This document shows positions 34,571-47,068 of a DNA stretch of 64,000 bases, in pieces. The notes beneath the pieces are model-generated. The model did no database searches. It was not told where the DNA came from and saw nothing but the letters and a program-made list of their open reading frames with translations. The stretch's first letter is position 1. Each line of letters begins with the position of its first letter. Position numbers and translations under genes: made by a program. Source of the stretch: Karstenula rhodostoma CBS 690.94 (lineage: Eukaryota > Ascomycota > Dothideomycetes > Pleosporales > Didymosphaeriaceae); the NCBI GenBank assembly GCA_010093485.1, contig MU001510.1:389709-453708 (forward strand), written 5' to 3'.

Positions 34571-35693
34571 TCAAGGGGAGGCGTATTTGTATCCATACTG
34601 CTCCTTCGCGGCCTTGATTTGCTTCTTGACCTTCTCCTCCTTCTCCGCAAACTCCTTGTCGTCCTTCAAACTCTGTGCATATGCGTCATTACCGAAAGGC
34701 GACTTCGATGGGACAGCACATCCCTTTTGGACTGCTGGCCGTGCGCCGATACGGTCCGCCCACGACTTGACATTCGGGAAGTCATCCATCTCGATCCCTG
34801 CGAACCGAAGCGAGTTGACCCATCCGTAGGATGCAATGTCCGCGATCGAGTACTTGTTGCCAACGAGATAGTCGGTGCCCTCAAGAGCCGTGTTCAGGAC
34901 GCCGACAAGGCGCTCCGTCTCGCCAGTGTCTGTTAAACCCACTTAGCAAAGCCCTAGATGTCTCGCAGTTCTACTTACATCGCTGCATGCCGTATGGTAT
35001 TCTCTCAGGAGCGAACCTGTTGAAATGGTTCGCTTGGCCCTGCATGGGGCCGAGGCCACCGTGCTGCCATGCCATCCACTGCTCTGCGCGGCTGATGTCT
35101 AGCGGGTCTGTGAAGGAAAATTTGTGGTCGGTATCGTAAGTCCTAGTCAGGTAGGTGAGGATTGCGAGGCCCTCCATAACCGCGAAGCCGCCCTTGTCGT
35201 GGTCTACGATGACGGGAATGCGGCCATTGGGACCCAGCTTTGTGAACCCTATATATGGTCAGCCTCCGTTGTGTGCCGCTCTACGTTACGAACAGCTTAC
35301 AAGGCTCCTTCTGTATGTTTTGCATAATGTTGATTGATTGCCTAGACGTGTTTTCGTGGTGAGCGCACATCCTCAAGCGGTTGTCGCCAAGGATATTCAC
35401 CATGTATAATCCGTGCCGTATGCCTCCTTGAGTTCCTCCAATATGATGGAAGCTTTCACGCCATTGGGTGTGCCAAAGGTGAGGAGCTCGATGCCCTTGT
35501 TTGCCTTGAGGCCGGTGGGACGCTCTGCCATGTTGTCGTCTTGTAGCTGCCGAGCAGACGCGTGGAAAGGAGCTCGGGTGTGCGGTCGAGTGAAGGCGGA
35601 AGCGGAAGCTAGGTATTGTAGATGTGCGAGGCGGGAGAGTGTTCTAGAGGTGCTTCGGAGCTGCACCAAGGTGAAGGGTCTTGTAGGCGCCAT
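34571..35693 (-). CDS. Mitochondrially targeted glutathione S-transferase, Ure2-like class
   Basis: Four exons (35401-35693, 35301-35341, 34979-35248, 34571-34929) encode 320 residues. The first ~55 residues (LRSTSRTLSRLAHLQYLASA, then RAPFHASARQLQDD) are basic, Ser/Ala-rich and free of acids until the end, as in a mitochondrial presequence. A thioredoxin-like domain follows: IELLTFGTPNGVKASIILEEL, the glutathione-binding NGRIPVIVDHD, and GGFAVMEGLAILTYL. The C-terminal helical domain has QWMAWQHGGLGPMQGQ, YLVGNKYSIADIASYGWV (the GST N-capping box region) and WADRIGARPAVQKG. The order fits Ure2p-like fungal transferases that conjugate glutathione or reduce peroxides. Splicing through a 41-nt exon restores QSINIMQNIQKEPWF. 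It is divergent from the gene at 36490. Confidence 0.92.
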
Positions 35694-36489
35694 GAGGGTT
35701 AACGTTTGGGGAAGCTTCTATGCGCGTCTTTGTGCCACACTGGGAGAAGCTTAGAAATCGATGTCATTCCGTATCGTTGCCCTCCATGCTATTGGCAATC
35801 GCAGTGTCCGCTTTTGGGCATATCAGGTTGCCGTGGATGCAAACATCAGTTGCGCTTCGTCAGCAGCTTCCGCGCGCGCGTCATAGCTTCATGAAACGCT
35901 AGGAGCATCCGCCGACCTAGCGTCCAGTGCAGAGCCCAGCCTCCACGGACTGTTCCTAAACCCCATCTTGGAGGCTCAATGGCGGGAATGCTGACGGTCA
36001 TAACTTTAAACAGTGGGCGAGGCAGGAAGATCAGCGCGAAGAACCTCAGGAACCTGGGCATTTCGGACATGCTCCGAAGAAATGTTGGTTGGATCTATCA
36101 GAACTGGCACCTGTGTTAATTATGGTGTCGAATTTTTTTCTGCTACAACATTCCCTTTGAATCTGGCTCCGCGTTCCGTTTCCTCAAGAATGCGGGCTTC
36201 TGAATTGAGGCCGAAGATCTAGGATCTCGCGAACCATGAGTCAACTAAGCCCGTTGAGGCTAGCTCGGCTATTCATAGGTGCTTATGAACAGCCCCAGCA
36301 CGAGAACTAATGAATGACCGTGGCTTAGGAGGAGCGGGACGCCTTGTAACAAGAATCCTGTGTCAAGAGGTTGCAGGCCTTCTTTGCTCAGTTCATTCCA
36401 CCGCAACCTTCACGAATCTGCGTAGAGAGAATTGGCCACTGTTGAATCATCCTCGATCGCGTCCAAACCAAGGTGTCACATCAGCAACG
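35694..36489. other. Shared promoter of the GST and Cys-rich membrane-protein genes
   Basis: About 800 bp between divergent genes. I see no coding sequence or defined site. Confidence 0.55.
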
Positions 36490-37662
36490 ATGATAAGGCG
36501 ACAAATCTACTCCATCGCGCTGTTCCTGCAGGTTATAGCTGGTCTTGAAGTCGCACCGAATTCACCTTGTGCAAAAAAGTGTCTCGACGACCCGAACAAG
36601 GGCAACCCAAGTTGGACGAATGCCTCCCTAACGTTCGGCCCCGATCTCGCCTGCATGGACGGGAACTATGTGGGAAAGAATGCTACAAAAGTTGGGAAGA
36701 AGTTCGCAGACTGCCAGACGTGCCTGCAGTCGAGTGGCTGGGATGACGAAGAAAGCGGCGAAAGAGATACAACATGGTTCTTATGTGAGTGAACACATAT
36801 CAATGCGCCACTCCAGCAGTAAATAAGCTAACGATATCTCAAGTCAACAACCGCGGGGCAGCTGATTATTGCTTGTTCGGACGTTTCGCGGAGGAGAGCA
36901 ATGACGACATCTCTTCCACCGAACCATACAAACAGTGCTTCTCAGCATGCAATCCAATATACGCAGCATCAGACTACCGCGTGAAAAGCGATCCTGAGAG
37001 TTACAGCTACTGCGACAGCAACAGCAACTACACATCCAACGCGCATAGCTGCATAAAGTGCCTCTATGACGGTAAAGGCTTGACAATATTGGGCAACAGT
37101 GAGTCTTCCATATACCACCGCGGTACGAATTGTGCGCTAACCACTCACAACAGTCGTAGCAACTCTGACAGAGCTCTGCAACAGCAAACCCGGCAAGAAC
37201 ATCGACTTCGACGAGGACATCTACAACACCACGCAGATCAAGCTCTCAGCCACCTCCCCAAACTCCACCTCCACCTCCCTCCCACCCGTCGCGCCGTCCG
37301 ACTCCGATTCCGGCCTCTCCAAAGGCGCAATGGCAGGCATCATTCTCGGCGGCCTCGTCGCCATCGCCGCGGTCCTGGCAGGCATCCTCATCCTGCTCCG
37401 ACGCGCGAGAAAGCGCCGCGAAACCAAGACCATCGAGATGCCGGACAGTGGGACAAGCCCGACCGCAGTCCCGAATTTCTCGTACCAGTATACACCGATC
37501 CAGGAACACAAGTATGTGCAGGGCAGCGCACCGGGAGCAGTGAAGCCGATCAGCGAGCTGGCCACGACGGGGAACCACGTGGCGGAGTTGGGGCCTACGA
37601 GTCCAATGCATGAAGCGAGTGAGTTGGGGGCGGGTAGTCCATATAGAGGACATCGCATTTGA
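36490..37662 (+). CDS. Cys-rich single-pass membrane protein of unknown function
   Basis: Three exons (36490-36784, 36844-37098, 37154-37662) encode 352 residues. A signal peptide (IYSIALFLQVIAGLEV) leads into a Cys-rich ectodomain with paired motifs: SPCAKKCLDDP, DLACMDGNYVG, FADCQTCLQSSGW, YKQCFSACNPIYA, SYCDSNSNY and CIKCLYDGKG. A Ser/Thr/Pro stalk follows, then one membrane helix (AGIILGGLVAIAAVLAGILI) and a basic stop-transfer RRARKRRE with a 70-residue cytoplasmic tail. This layout is common among Pezizomycotina proteins often annotated as LPXTG-domain or Mid2-like surface proteins. A wall-sensor role is possible but not shown. No catalytic motif is present. Both introns are about 55-59 nt with standard sites. 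Confidence 0.78.
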
Positions 37663-38473
37663 GAGATCCCCGCTGTTTTTCTATCCAAACCTTCAAAATG
37701 ATATATTCTACCTCTTATCAGAGGCACGCTTCCAGGACAAGTGCTCAGCTGAAGCAGTCTCCGTTCACAGAGAACACGCAATCTTTCGTCCACTCGCAGT
37801 TTCACAGAAGCCGCGGCCGGACGCACACCGCTTACTGCGTCGCTCGCATGTCTTCCCTAATATCGAGCATCCCACGGGGCGTCTCACGCGCTCAGGATAC
37901 TTATGTTCTACTTTCCCTGCCCCACAGGAAGGGAGGAAGGTGGGCGTAACAACCACGACGACGAGCGTGAAGGTAAACAGGGATTCAAAGCATATGCTCA
38001 TCGCGGGAGAAAGGAAGGGAGGCAGAGTGAGATGAGAAGGGCGCACCACAGCGGATGGATAGATACCAGACCCTCGACATACTTGACATACTCGACATTT
38101 CCTACTAGAAATACAACCTACTTCATAGACGCTAAAGCTAGTTGGATCCCAGTAATAAATCCACGCCTAGAGTATAGCTAAGACATGCTCTCATGCACAG
38201 GTATCTCATGTCCCAATCCAATCCATTCCAATATACCATTCCAATCCCGTTCATTCACTCGTGCGGCGCTTACAACGGGCATGCAAAGCCAGACCGAACC
38301 AAGAAAATGTGAATGAAATCGACGCCAGCCAGCCACCTTGGATCCAGCGGTCGCTCGTTAGGAGCATCTCCTATTGCTTCCTCCCGTGGCGCATCTCCAT
38401 CCCTTTATACAAAGCCCCATTGGGAACTCGCGCCCTTCACCGTAAGCCCAGGTTCAATCCGCGTCCGAACCAT
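37663..38473. other. Intergenic between two convergent genes
   Basis: About 800 bp holding the 3' regions of the Cys-rich protein gene and the PKA gene. Nothing supportable inside. Confidence 0.55.
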
Positions 38474-40087
38474 CTAAAAGTCCTTGAACGAGTCCTCATA
38501 CTTATCCTGCATGTCCTTGGTGTACGCCTCACGATGTATACTCTCAGGTTCGTAGTCGTCGAAATTCCGCGTATCGGCCGGTCCCCGTAGATGCGGTACT
38601 ATAGGGCCCTGGACTTTGCGGTGGTACAGCGCGTCCCAGTCGATATCTTTGAACCAGGCGTGCGACTTGACGGTGCTGGCTCCGCCTGATATGTTGCCGA
38701 GGCGCTTGGAGGTATCGACGGTGCAGAGTCCGGAGATCAGGTCGCGGGCTTCCGAAGACATGGCGGAGGGGAAGCGGAGGCGACCTTCGACGATTCTGTA
38801 GGAGGTTGTTAAGATGGGGCATGGGATAGGCAGGAGAGGGACCCACTGTTCGTAGATCTTCATGGGGTTCTGGTCCCAGAAGGGCGGCTGCCCAACGAGG
38901 AACTCGTAGACCAAGATGCCCAAGGCCCACCAATCAACCGCGGTGCCGTGGCCTGCAAGGTTAGCTGATCCAGTGGAGTGGTATCGCGGGTGACGTACCG
39001 GTGTTCCTGATGACCTCGGGTGCCAGATACTCGGGCGTGCCGCACAATGTGTATGTTTCCCCTGCAAATGTCAGTTCCACATCTTTTTCTCTGCAAAGAT
39101 TCCACCCACTGTTGTCGACCTTTTTCGCGAATCCAAAATCCACAAGCTTGAGATGTCCTTCGGCGTCGATCAGAATGTTCTCAGGCTTCAGGTCGCGGTA
39201 TGCGACACCTTCCCGGTCGTGCAAGAATTCCAATATGAGAACAATCTCGGCAGCGTAGAACTGCGACGTGGGCTCATTGAAGCGTCGGGCTCTTCGGAGG
39301 TAGCTGAAGACCTCACCGCCGGGGCAGTAATCGAGCTGCGTCGGTCAGCAAAGCAATGCGATGCTTGCATGCCTCTCCCTCACCAGCATGTACAACGAAT
39401 CGTGGTCCTGGAAGCTGGCGACCATTGTCGTTATGAAGGGGTGGCCTGCGACGGCAGCGAGGACATTCCCTAGAGGCACAGGTTCAGCGCAGCTCAGAAC
39501 AGCGGGGACAGCTACCGCGTGCGTGTCTTCGGCAAGCGAGAAAGAGGGCTCTTCTGCCAGAATGATATGTCTACAATGTGTTCGTGGGACTGCTCACTCT
39601 CGTTGCGAACGTGTTCGACCTGCTTGAGGCGGATCACTGCGCGCTGTCAGCCACGCCACGACTCCGAGAGAGATGGCGCATGCATACCGTCGGGCTTCCG
39701 CAGGATCTTGAGCGCAAACACCTGGTTCTCGTCGCCGTCCCTCGTATTCTTCACCCTCACCAGCCAGACCCTCGCAAAAGTGCCTGTCGCCCGTCAGCGT
39801 CTTTCACTTCTCCTAGTCCCAGCGTACTCACCGGTGCCAAGCGTCTTGATCAGCTCAAAGTCGTCCCTCCGCAGCACGTTGGACGAATGGCCAACCATCT
39901 TCTGGTTGGGGTCCTTTTCAATCTGGCCGGGCTCGAGCGGCGTCTTCTGTTCCTGCCACTGCGCAAGCGTATGCTTCTCCTCGTCGCGGGCGCGCTCGGT
40001 AGCCGCGTTCTGTCGGTCATGCTCTTCCTCCCGGGCATGGTCTCTGCTGCGATGCGGGTGCAGCAGCTTGTGGACTGCGGCTGCCAT
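38474..40087 (-). CDS. cAMP-dependent protein kinase (PKA) catalytic subunit
   Basis: Eight exons (39832-40087, 39688-39783, 39598-39636, 39384-39469, 39110-39335, 38999-39061, 38847-38952, 38474-38795) sum to 1194 nt, giving 397 residues. The N-terminal ~75 residues are charged and Gln/Glu-rich. The kinase core shows [10 protein letters not shown] (83-92), ALKILRK with the ATP lysine, the catalytic loop YRDLKPEN (205-212, D207), DFGFAKKV (225-232), the activation segment [18 protein letters not shown] and [15 protein letters not shown]. It ends in EDSFKDF, the hydrophobic FxxF tail of AGC kinases such as PKA. The kinase is held by a regulatory subunit and freed by cAMP, and controls growth, carbon sensing and development. 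Short N-terminus and divergence suggest the second (PkaB/PkaC2-like) paralogue; that is a guess. Confidence 0.94.
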
Positions 40088-40980
40088 GTTGGCGGACGCG
40101 CAGCGATTGCGGGGGCAACCTTGGAAAGATCGGGGGGGCAGGTGCGCGAGGTCGTTCACGGGGCGGGCCGTCTACGTCTACTGCATGTTTCTGGGACTGG
40201 CGGTTTGTGTCGGGGGGCAAGCAGGGAGGCGCCTGGAGAGAGGCACGGGCGCATGGAATTGGGCGCACTCAACCATGGACAAGGAGCTGTCAGCGAAGAC
40301 GTCTGGCGGGGCCTGAGCGATGATGACGCACCGCGCGGGGAGTACGGCGCGAACAAAGCAGCGCGCCAGCTTCCCCTTACGGCCTGCGACCCTCCTCCGT
40401 CAATCAGGATGCCATCACCCCCGGGGCCCCAATTGAGACACGTGGGGGGTGGCTGCGAGCCATGCCTGGTGATTGTCATTTGCCTGCCGCAGCCTGGACA
40501 CACCTGCAGCGCCCTCTTCACCGGCTGCAATCCGTTTCTCGCCTAACGTCGAGTATAAAGGGCAGCGAATCACGCATCTTTCCGTACTGGTGCCATGCAA
40601 GAAATCAATAGAGCCCGCCACATCGAAGTCTGGTAAACTATCGTCTTCGTCCGACGTGCTCCCCGGGGCTAACATCTACCCGACTAAACGCATGCCTGGC
40701 CATCGAAATGCCCTGCAGACCGCATATCAGCCGCAACATTCCACAAGAACGGCCATCGTGTATTCAGATTCTTTTCCCATCCCAAAATACATTCACTAAC
40801 AGGAGGATGCGACTGGTCCAATGTGCTTCCCCTCAATATCGCCCCCGCGCTACACTGCTCCGCTCCGTGGCCATTCATCCCTCCCGCGCCAGCAGCGTTT
40901 GTACAATCCGTAACTCCGTGATGCAAGATGCGCGACAGAGCTTCTCCAAAAGTAGTCGTACAGTCACCGTGGCGGTGCGT
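40088..40980. other. Upstream region of the PKA gene
   Basis: About 900 bp between the PKA start and the VMA11 stop, both genes on the minus strand. Open frames on both strands lack features. I see no defined site. Confidence 0.55.
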
Positions 40981-41776
40981 CTAGCCCACTGCGCGCGTGT
41001 TGAGGATGAGAGCAACGATAAGTCTGCAAAGTTCAGTCAGTATGATAACTGAACGCTTTGTGCTGCAAAGCCTACCCGTAGAGACCGAGAACTTCGGCAA
41101 AAATGAGAATCAGAACCATGCCGACGAAGATCCTCGACTGGCGCATGTAGGCGCGCACACCCTACCAAGGTTAGCCTGGGTGGACTGATATTCGAGTTCA
41201 CTCCACATGTCCACGTACCACGTCGCCCACAATGCCAATGGCGTAGCCCGCAGCCAGGCCGGGCAGACCGACCGACAGGCCAGCGGCCATGTGCATGATG
41301 CCGTTGTATAGGGAGTAGTTCTTCTCCGGGGGCGGACGTATGTCGCTCGCGATGAGGACTGATATGACGAGGGCGTATACGGCTAGGATACCGGACATGA
41401 CGACGGGGATCAGGCACTGCACAGGTCAGTCCAAGCCAGCATGTAGATTTGGAGAGTGCTACCTTCATAATCAGGTCAGGTCTGTATGTGCCCACACCTG
41501 AGATGCCAATGCCCGACTTTGCCGTGCCATAGGCAGCACCGAGACCTGCAGTCCGTTAGTTGCGCAATGTTCCAGCCTTCGTCTCCAATACACACATCCA
41601 AATATCATCTGTGAATAGTCAGCACTCATACCCACGGCTACCTTGATTGTCGGAGACTCACCGCGAAGGCGATGCCGCTCTGTGCCCTGTTAGCCATGCA
41701 CTCTCCATGCGGTAGGTAGGCCGTGACGTACCATGCCGACGAACGGCGCGAAGCTCGGGGTGAGTTGGTTGTCCAT
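40981..41776 (-). CDS. VMA11: V-type H+-ATPase proteolipid subunit c' (Vma11)
   Basis: Seven exons (41732-41776, 41662-41679, 41596-41608, 41463-41545, 41219-41416, 41076-41161, 40981-41023) sum to 486 nt, giving 161 residues, the usual proteolipid length. Four membrane helices are visible. [20 protein letters not shown], then [18 protein letters not shown], point to the fungal-specific c' isoform rather than c, as does [18 protein letters not shown]. The proton-carrying glutamate lies in helix 4 ([20 protein letters not shown]). The subunit forms part of the rotating membrane ring that acidifies vacuoles and endosomes. Exons of 13 and 18 nt are unusually small; I checked that their junctions restore FVGMSGIAFAMIFGCLGAA. 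It is divergent from the RhoGEF gene. Confidence 0.95.
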
Positions 41777-42381
41777 GTTGTCGCGCACACTGCAACTGTC
41801 GTGGAGGCGTGGGCGGCGGCGGTTGGATGGAGGGAGCTGTGATGATGCATGCAGAAGCTCAAGGAAGGAGCGCCCGAGCGTGAGGCGACGCTTGGCGACG
41901 CAGCGAACTGCACCACATGGGTACTATGAGCGACACCAAGGCCACCAAAAGGCCATTCGTCGACCCCGCCCCGCGCCCCTATCCTTTCCCTCCCATCGCC
42001 CTATTCTTGCTGCCCACGCCGTTCGCGTGTCTCGCGGCCTCTGCTGGGCCTGTAGTTAGGGAGTTAGGGAGATAGACCGTCCCACTCCCGCGAACATAAG
42101 CAACCCTCGTTTGCTGCATCGCCCGCCGCGAGCCCGTCCGGTCCGGCCCTCCGCGATCCTCCCCCAGCGGGCTTGCTGCACGCTCGCTGCACGCATACAA
42201 ATACAGACACCCCAGACGGCCGCTCTGCTCGCCTGGCCCGCTTTGCTCGCCCCGCCTCCACCGCGCCGACCCGTGGACAGCACGCCGCGAGAGCTCCCTG
42301 CAAAACCAGTCCCCAGAGCCGCCCCTCGTGCGTGCGGATGTGCAGTAGGCGCTGACGGGCCCTGCACAGCAAGAAGGCTAC
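41777..42381. other. Shared promoter of VMA11 and the RhoGEF gene
   Basis: 605 bp between divergent start codons. Frames on both strands are GC-driven shadows. No defined site recognised. Confidence 0.55.
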
Positions 42382-45300
42382 ATGGCGGACTACAACCAGC
42401 AGCAGGGGAGAGAGTATGCGCGCCCCGGCCAACCCACTGGCGCCCGAGATGCCGCCTTTGCCAACATCTTCGGAGCCAGCCCGGCCATGGCTGGGCGCTC
42501 GCAGACCATGACTTCGCAGAGGCCCATGATGCAGCATGACCGAGCCGCGACCATGTCCACGCAAACGGCCGACATGATGCAGCGCGCGCCCCCAATGCGC
42601 CAGCCAGTAAACGGCTATGATCGGCGCCCTCCACCGCAGTTTGACCAGCGACCGCCTGCCAACTACGACCAGCAGCCCGACGGCTACAACCGCACGCCTC
42701 CGAACGGCTACCCCCCGCAGCAGAGGATGGCCGACGGCATCTCCCCACCGCAAGCTCAACGCCAGCCCCAACCGCAGTATCTCCCTCGACCACTTCGGCC
42801 CGAGCGTCAGCCATATGGGCAGCCCCAGCGCTTCGATTCACGCGGGCCACCACAGGGACAACCACCCTTCAACAAGCCTGTGCCACAGCGGTTTGGCCCT
42901 GGGCCTGGCCCAGCCATGCACAATGACCCGTACCGATCGCAATCAATGGCCGCCGTACCCCGACCCCAGTTCAATGCGCCAGGGCCAGGTTACGTGTCCC
43001 CTGCGAACACGTTTCGACAGCAGCCCTACATAAACCACATGGCGCGAACAACTGCTCAAGGTCGGGTGGTGCCAGAGCGCCCCGACGAACGTACCATGTC
43101 CATGACTTCCTACTCCCGAGACCCCGAGTATGCGCAGACAATGAGTGGAAGAGTTATTCCTTCAAGGAGAAGAGAGTCGGGAGATCCGGAGTCTGCGCCT
43201 CTGGCTGATCCGAACCAAGTATCGCTGCCTATGGGTGCTGGACCAGGAAGCAAGACAAGGAATGCGAGCCAGGGCAGCCAGGGCAGCATACCTCAGATCC
43301 GGACCATGTCTATGGCATCCACAATCGTGCCACCCTCTGAACGTACCGACACAATGAGCTCGTCAGTGACGCGGCCCAGCTCTACCCAGACCATGACCAG
43401 CAACAACCGAACTTCCTCACAGTCTAACACAGGTGGCCAAGTAGGAATCGTAGCTCAGCGTCGTTCTCCTCTTGTGTATCCCGCTCTGCTCTCACGGGTG
43501 GCCGAAGTGTTCAAGGATCGCATCCCAATCACCGAGAAACAGAAGGACGGACTGGTATACAACAACTCTTTCACGGGCGCCGAAGCAGTCGACCTCATAG
43601 CTTATATCATCAAAACCACGGATCGGAACCTTGCATTACTTCTGGGCCGCTCGCTCGACGCACAGAGGTTTTTCCACGATGTCACATACGCTCATAGGCT
43701 CCGTGACTCAACCAACGAGGTGTATCAATTCCAGGAGACGATGCTGGAAGAGGGGGCAGAGCAGGTCAATGGTGTCTTCACCCTCCTGACGGAATGCTAT
43801 TCGCCTACGTGTACGCGCGATCGACTTTGTTACTCCATTGCATGCCCACGCCGATTGGAACAACAAGCTCGATTAAACTTGAGACCAACCGGTCTCAAGC
43901 GCGAAGCCTCTCACGCTAGTTTGCACGAAGATCTCGACTCGGAGGAACAAAAACTCTGGATCAACACTGTGTCCAAGGAGGTCGCCGAGAGCGTCTCTGA
44001 TAAGGAAAAGAAGCGACAGGAGGTTATCTCGGAGCTAATGTACACCGAGCGTGATTTTGTGAAAGACTTGGAATATTTGAGAGACTTCTGGATGAAGCCC
44101 CTGCGAAATCCCGCCACATCGCCGATTCCAGAACATAGGAGGGAGAAATTCGTGAGGACGGTGTTTTCGAACTGTCAAGATGTTTACATGGTCAACTCTA
44201 GACTTGCAGAATCTCTCACTCGGCGACAACAAAAAAATCCAGTGGTGGACTCTATCGGCGACATTTTCCTAGAGTATGTGCCCCACTTCGCACCTTTCAT
44301 CATATACGGCGCAAATCAGCTATTCGGTAAGTACGAGTTTGAGCACGAGAAGCGCACCAATGTCCAGTTCACCAAGTTCGTGGACGAGGTGGAGCGAATG
44401 AAAGAGTCGAGGAAGCTCGAACTCAACGGATACCTTACCAAACCTACAACGCGTCTAGCAAGATATCCTCTACTCCTGGAGAACATTCAGAAGTACACCG
44501 CAGACGACAACCCAGACAAGCAAGACATACCAAAGGCTATCAAGATGATCAAGGACACGCTCTCCAAGGTCAATATCGAGTCCGGCAAAGCTGAAAACCA
44601 CTTCAATCTCATGCAATTGAATCGGGATCTTAAGTTCAGGCCTGGCGAGTTTGTCGATCTGAAGTTGACGGACGAGAACCGACAACTAGTATTCAAGGGT
44701 ACCCTCAAGAAAACTCCAACCGAACAGACGGGCGACATCACTTGCTACCTCTTCGACCATGCTGTGCTTCTCGTTCGCGCCAAGGTTGTCAACAAGCGGG
44801 AAGAGCAGAAGGTCTACAAAAAGCCGATTCCACTAGAGCTGTTAGTCATTGGCCAGATGGATGAGATCATTCCTAAGTTAGGCATCGCGAAGCGCCCTTC
44901 CACCAATTTGATGGGTGCCAAGGCGATCGCTGCAGCAACACCGAAAGGCGACGCAGCGAAGCAGCAGGTTTATCCAATTACTTTTAGACATCTAGGAAAA
45001 GGGGGTTACGAGCTTACTCTGTACGCAAGTACCCAGATATCCCAGCAAAAGTGGATGGAGCATATCGATTCGCAACAAAAGAACTTGAGGGATCGAAGCA
45101 ACATCTTCACTCGGACGATCATCAATGAAGGCTTTTTCAACGCCGCCATCCGAGTCACTTGCGCTGTTCCGCTGGGTGAGTATCTGGGTCCACATACCGA
45201 GATTTTACTAACTTTGATCAGACGGTGGTCGGAAAATCGCTTTTGGTACCGATGCTGGTATCTTTATTACTGATCGCAAACCGAAAGATGCATCACAAAG

Positions 45301-46252
45301 ACCACAGCGAGTACTGGATTGCAAGGCGGTCACGCAAATCGATGTTCTTGAGCAACATCAGATCGTTCTGGTACTGTCCGACAAGACTTTGTTCTCGTAC
45401 TCGCTGGAAGCGTTGGATCCCAACGAGAACAACGCGGTTGCCAAGCGACCGAGAAAGATTTGTCATGCCAACTTCTTCAAATCAGGTATCTGTCTGGGTC
45501 AACAACTGGTTGCCTCAGTCAAGACATCGACTTTGTCGACGACAATCAAAGTCTTCGAGCCCAAAGAGAACATGGCGAACAAGTCGAGAAAGTCTGGCTT
45601 CGCCAAGATGCTCTCGACCGGACAAGACCAGCTCAAGCCGTACAAGGAGTTTTACATTCCTACAGAATCCACTTCCATACACTTCCTACGTTCCAAGCTC
45701 TGCGTTGGGTGTGCGAAGGGCTTCGAAGTCGTCAGTCTCGAAACATTGGAAACACAGTCATTGCTGGATCAGGCCGACACCTCACTCGACTTCGTCGTGC
45801 GGAAGGAGAACATCAAGCCGATTCACATCGAACGCTTGGCGAGCGAGTTCCTCCTCTGCTACACAGACTACTCCTTCTTCGTCAACAGGAATGGATGGCG
45901 AGCCAGGCCAGATTGGCGAATTGCATGGGAAGGTACACCGCAAGCATTTGCCATTTTCCATCCTTACATCCTCGCTTTTGAGCCTAGCTTCATCGAAATA
46001 CGGCATATGGAGAGCGGAGCTCTTGTACACATTGTCACAGCGGAAAAAATTAGGTGGTTGCACACATCCACCAGAGAGGTATGTGAATCGAGCACTCAGA
46101 GCTTTGAGAGTCAAGGTACTAACACAAGACAGATTATATATGCATATGAAGACGAACTGGGCAATGATGTTATCACAAGTTTGGACTTTTGGCAGACGGC
46201 ACCTGGGCACAAGCAATCCATCGAGAACAACCGCTACAATGAGAAGAACTGA
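42382..46252 (+). CDS. ROM2: Rho1 guanine-nucleotide exchange factor (Rom2/Rgf type)
   Basis: Three exons (42382-45175, 45222-46078, 46133-46252) encode 1256 residues. Residues 1-350 are Pro/Gln/Met/Ser-rich and disordered. A DEP domain lies at about 365-455 (ALLSRVAEVFKDRIPI, FTGAEAVDLIAYII). The RhoGEF (DH) domain is at about 550-740 (EVISELMYTERDFVKDLEYL, KLELNGYLTKPTTRLARYPL), followed by a PH domain (about 765-910; LVFKGTLKKTPTEQ, YLFDHAVLLVRAK). A citron-homology (CNH) domain at about 935-1240 opens with GGRKIAFGTDAGIFI. This exact order is that of fungal Rom1/Rom2, which load GTP on Rho1 at the plasma membrane to switch on glucan synthase and the cell-wall integrity MAP-kinase route. 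The second intron (54 nt) is in frame and stop-free. Confidence 0.95.
46079..46132 (+). other. In-frame 54-nt intron near the 3' end of the RhoGEF gene
   Basis: Donor GTATGT and acceptor GACAG bound a 54-nt segment without a stop codon. Splicing gives TREIIYAYEDELG as in homologues; retention would add 18 residues near the C-terminus. Confidence 0.7.
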
Positions 46253-47068
46253 GGGCATTGAACGAGTTTCTGACGGATACCCTCCCCAGACCAAAGACTC
46301 GAGGTTACAGGCAGCTCCGTGGGTAGCATCTGTCGTCCAGATCACGATAAGCTGGCTCCCGTACGACGTGATGGTGCGATGGACTTTCAACGCCATTGCA
46401 TTTACTCTCGTCTGTCTGACAGCGCAACTCTTGGTCAACGCCAGATCTCAGGCTGCAGCCCGCAGCATGGATCGCCTCGCCGCCAGGGCGAGCAGGTGCA
46501 GCTTGGAGTTGGGCTTCTTCCCACTTTCGCCCATGAATTTAGCGGGCCTTTGTATGATACTTCCTTCTTGGCTAGGCTAGGCATGAGCTGGTGCTTGTTG
46601 GGCGGATGTGAAGCGGATAATTGGAACGCATTAGACGAGATGAGGCGATACTCTGCGATAGTGGGCTATGTGCTGGTGGTAATGAGAAGTCGATCTCGTT
46701 GTTGGGCGTGTTCTGAATTGAAGCGCGAACGAAATTGTATGTGATAATTGTGCCTATGCCTACCGGACATGCTACTTTGATGCCTGCAACTGAGGTATGT
46801 GAGTTGTAGCTAGGACCCCGCATCTCTTTGGCTCGCACAACCCCGGGTATCGATATCCACGACGCTTCTATGCTAGACTACCACCCCTAGCTTCAACTTC
46901 AACCTCATCATCAACCTCACTTCATAGGATAGCCCAAATTCCCCAACCGACGACCGAACCATTAAATCGTTCCACCCACCGTCTTCTGTTCCCACAACTA
47001 AATCTCCCATATCTCTCAACCTCTCTTACACTCTCCCTTCCCCCTTCCTCACACACAATAAACCAAGG
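46253..47068. other. Intergenic between RhoGEF and EthD-like genes
   Basis: About 800 bp containing the RhoGEF 3' region and, near 46890-47060, a CT-rich leader typical of a fungal promoter for the downstream gene. No gene called. Confidence 0.55.
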
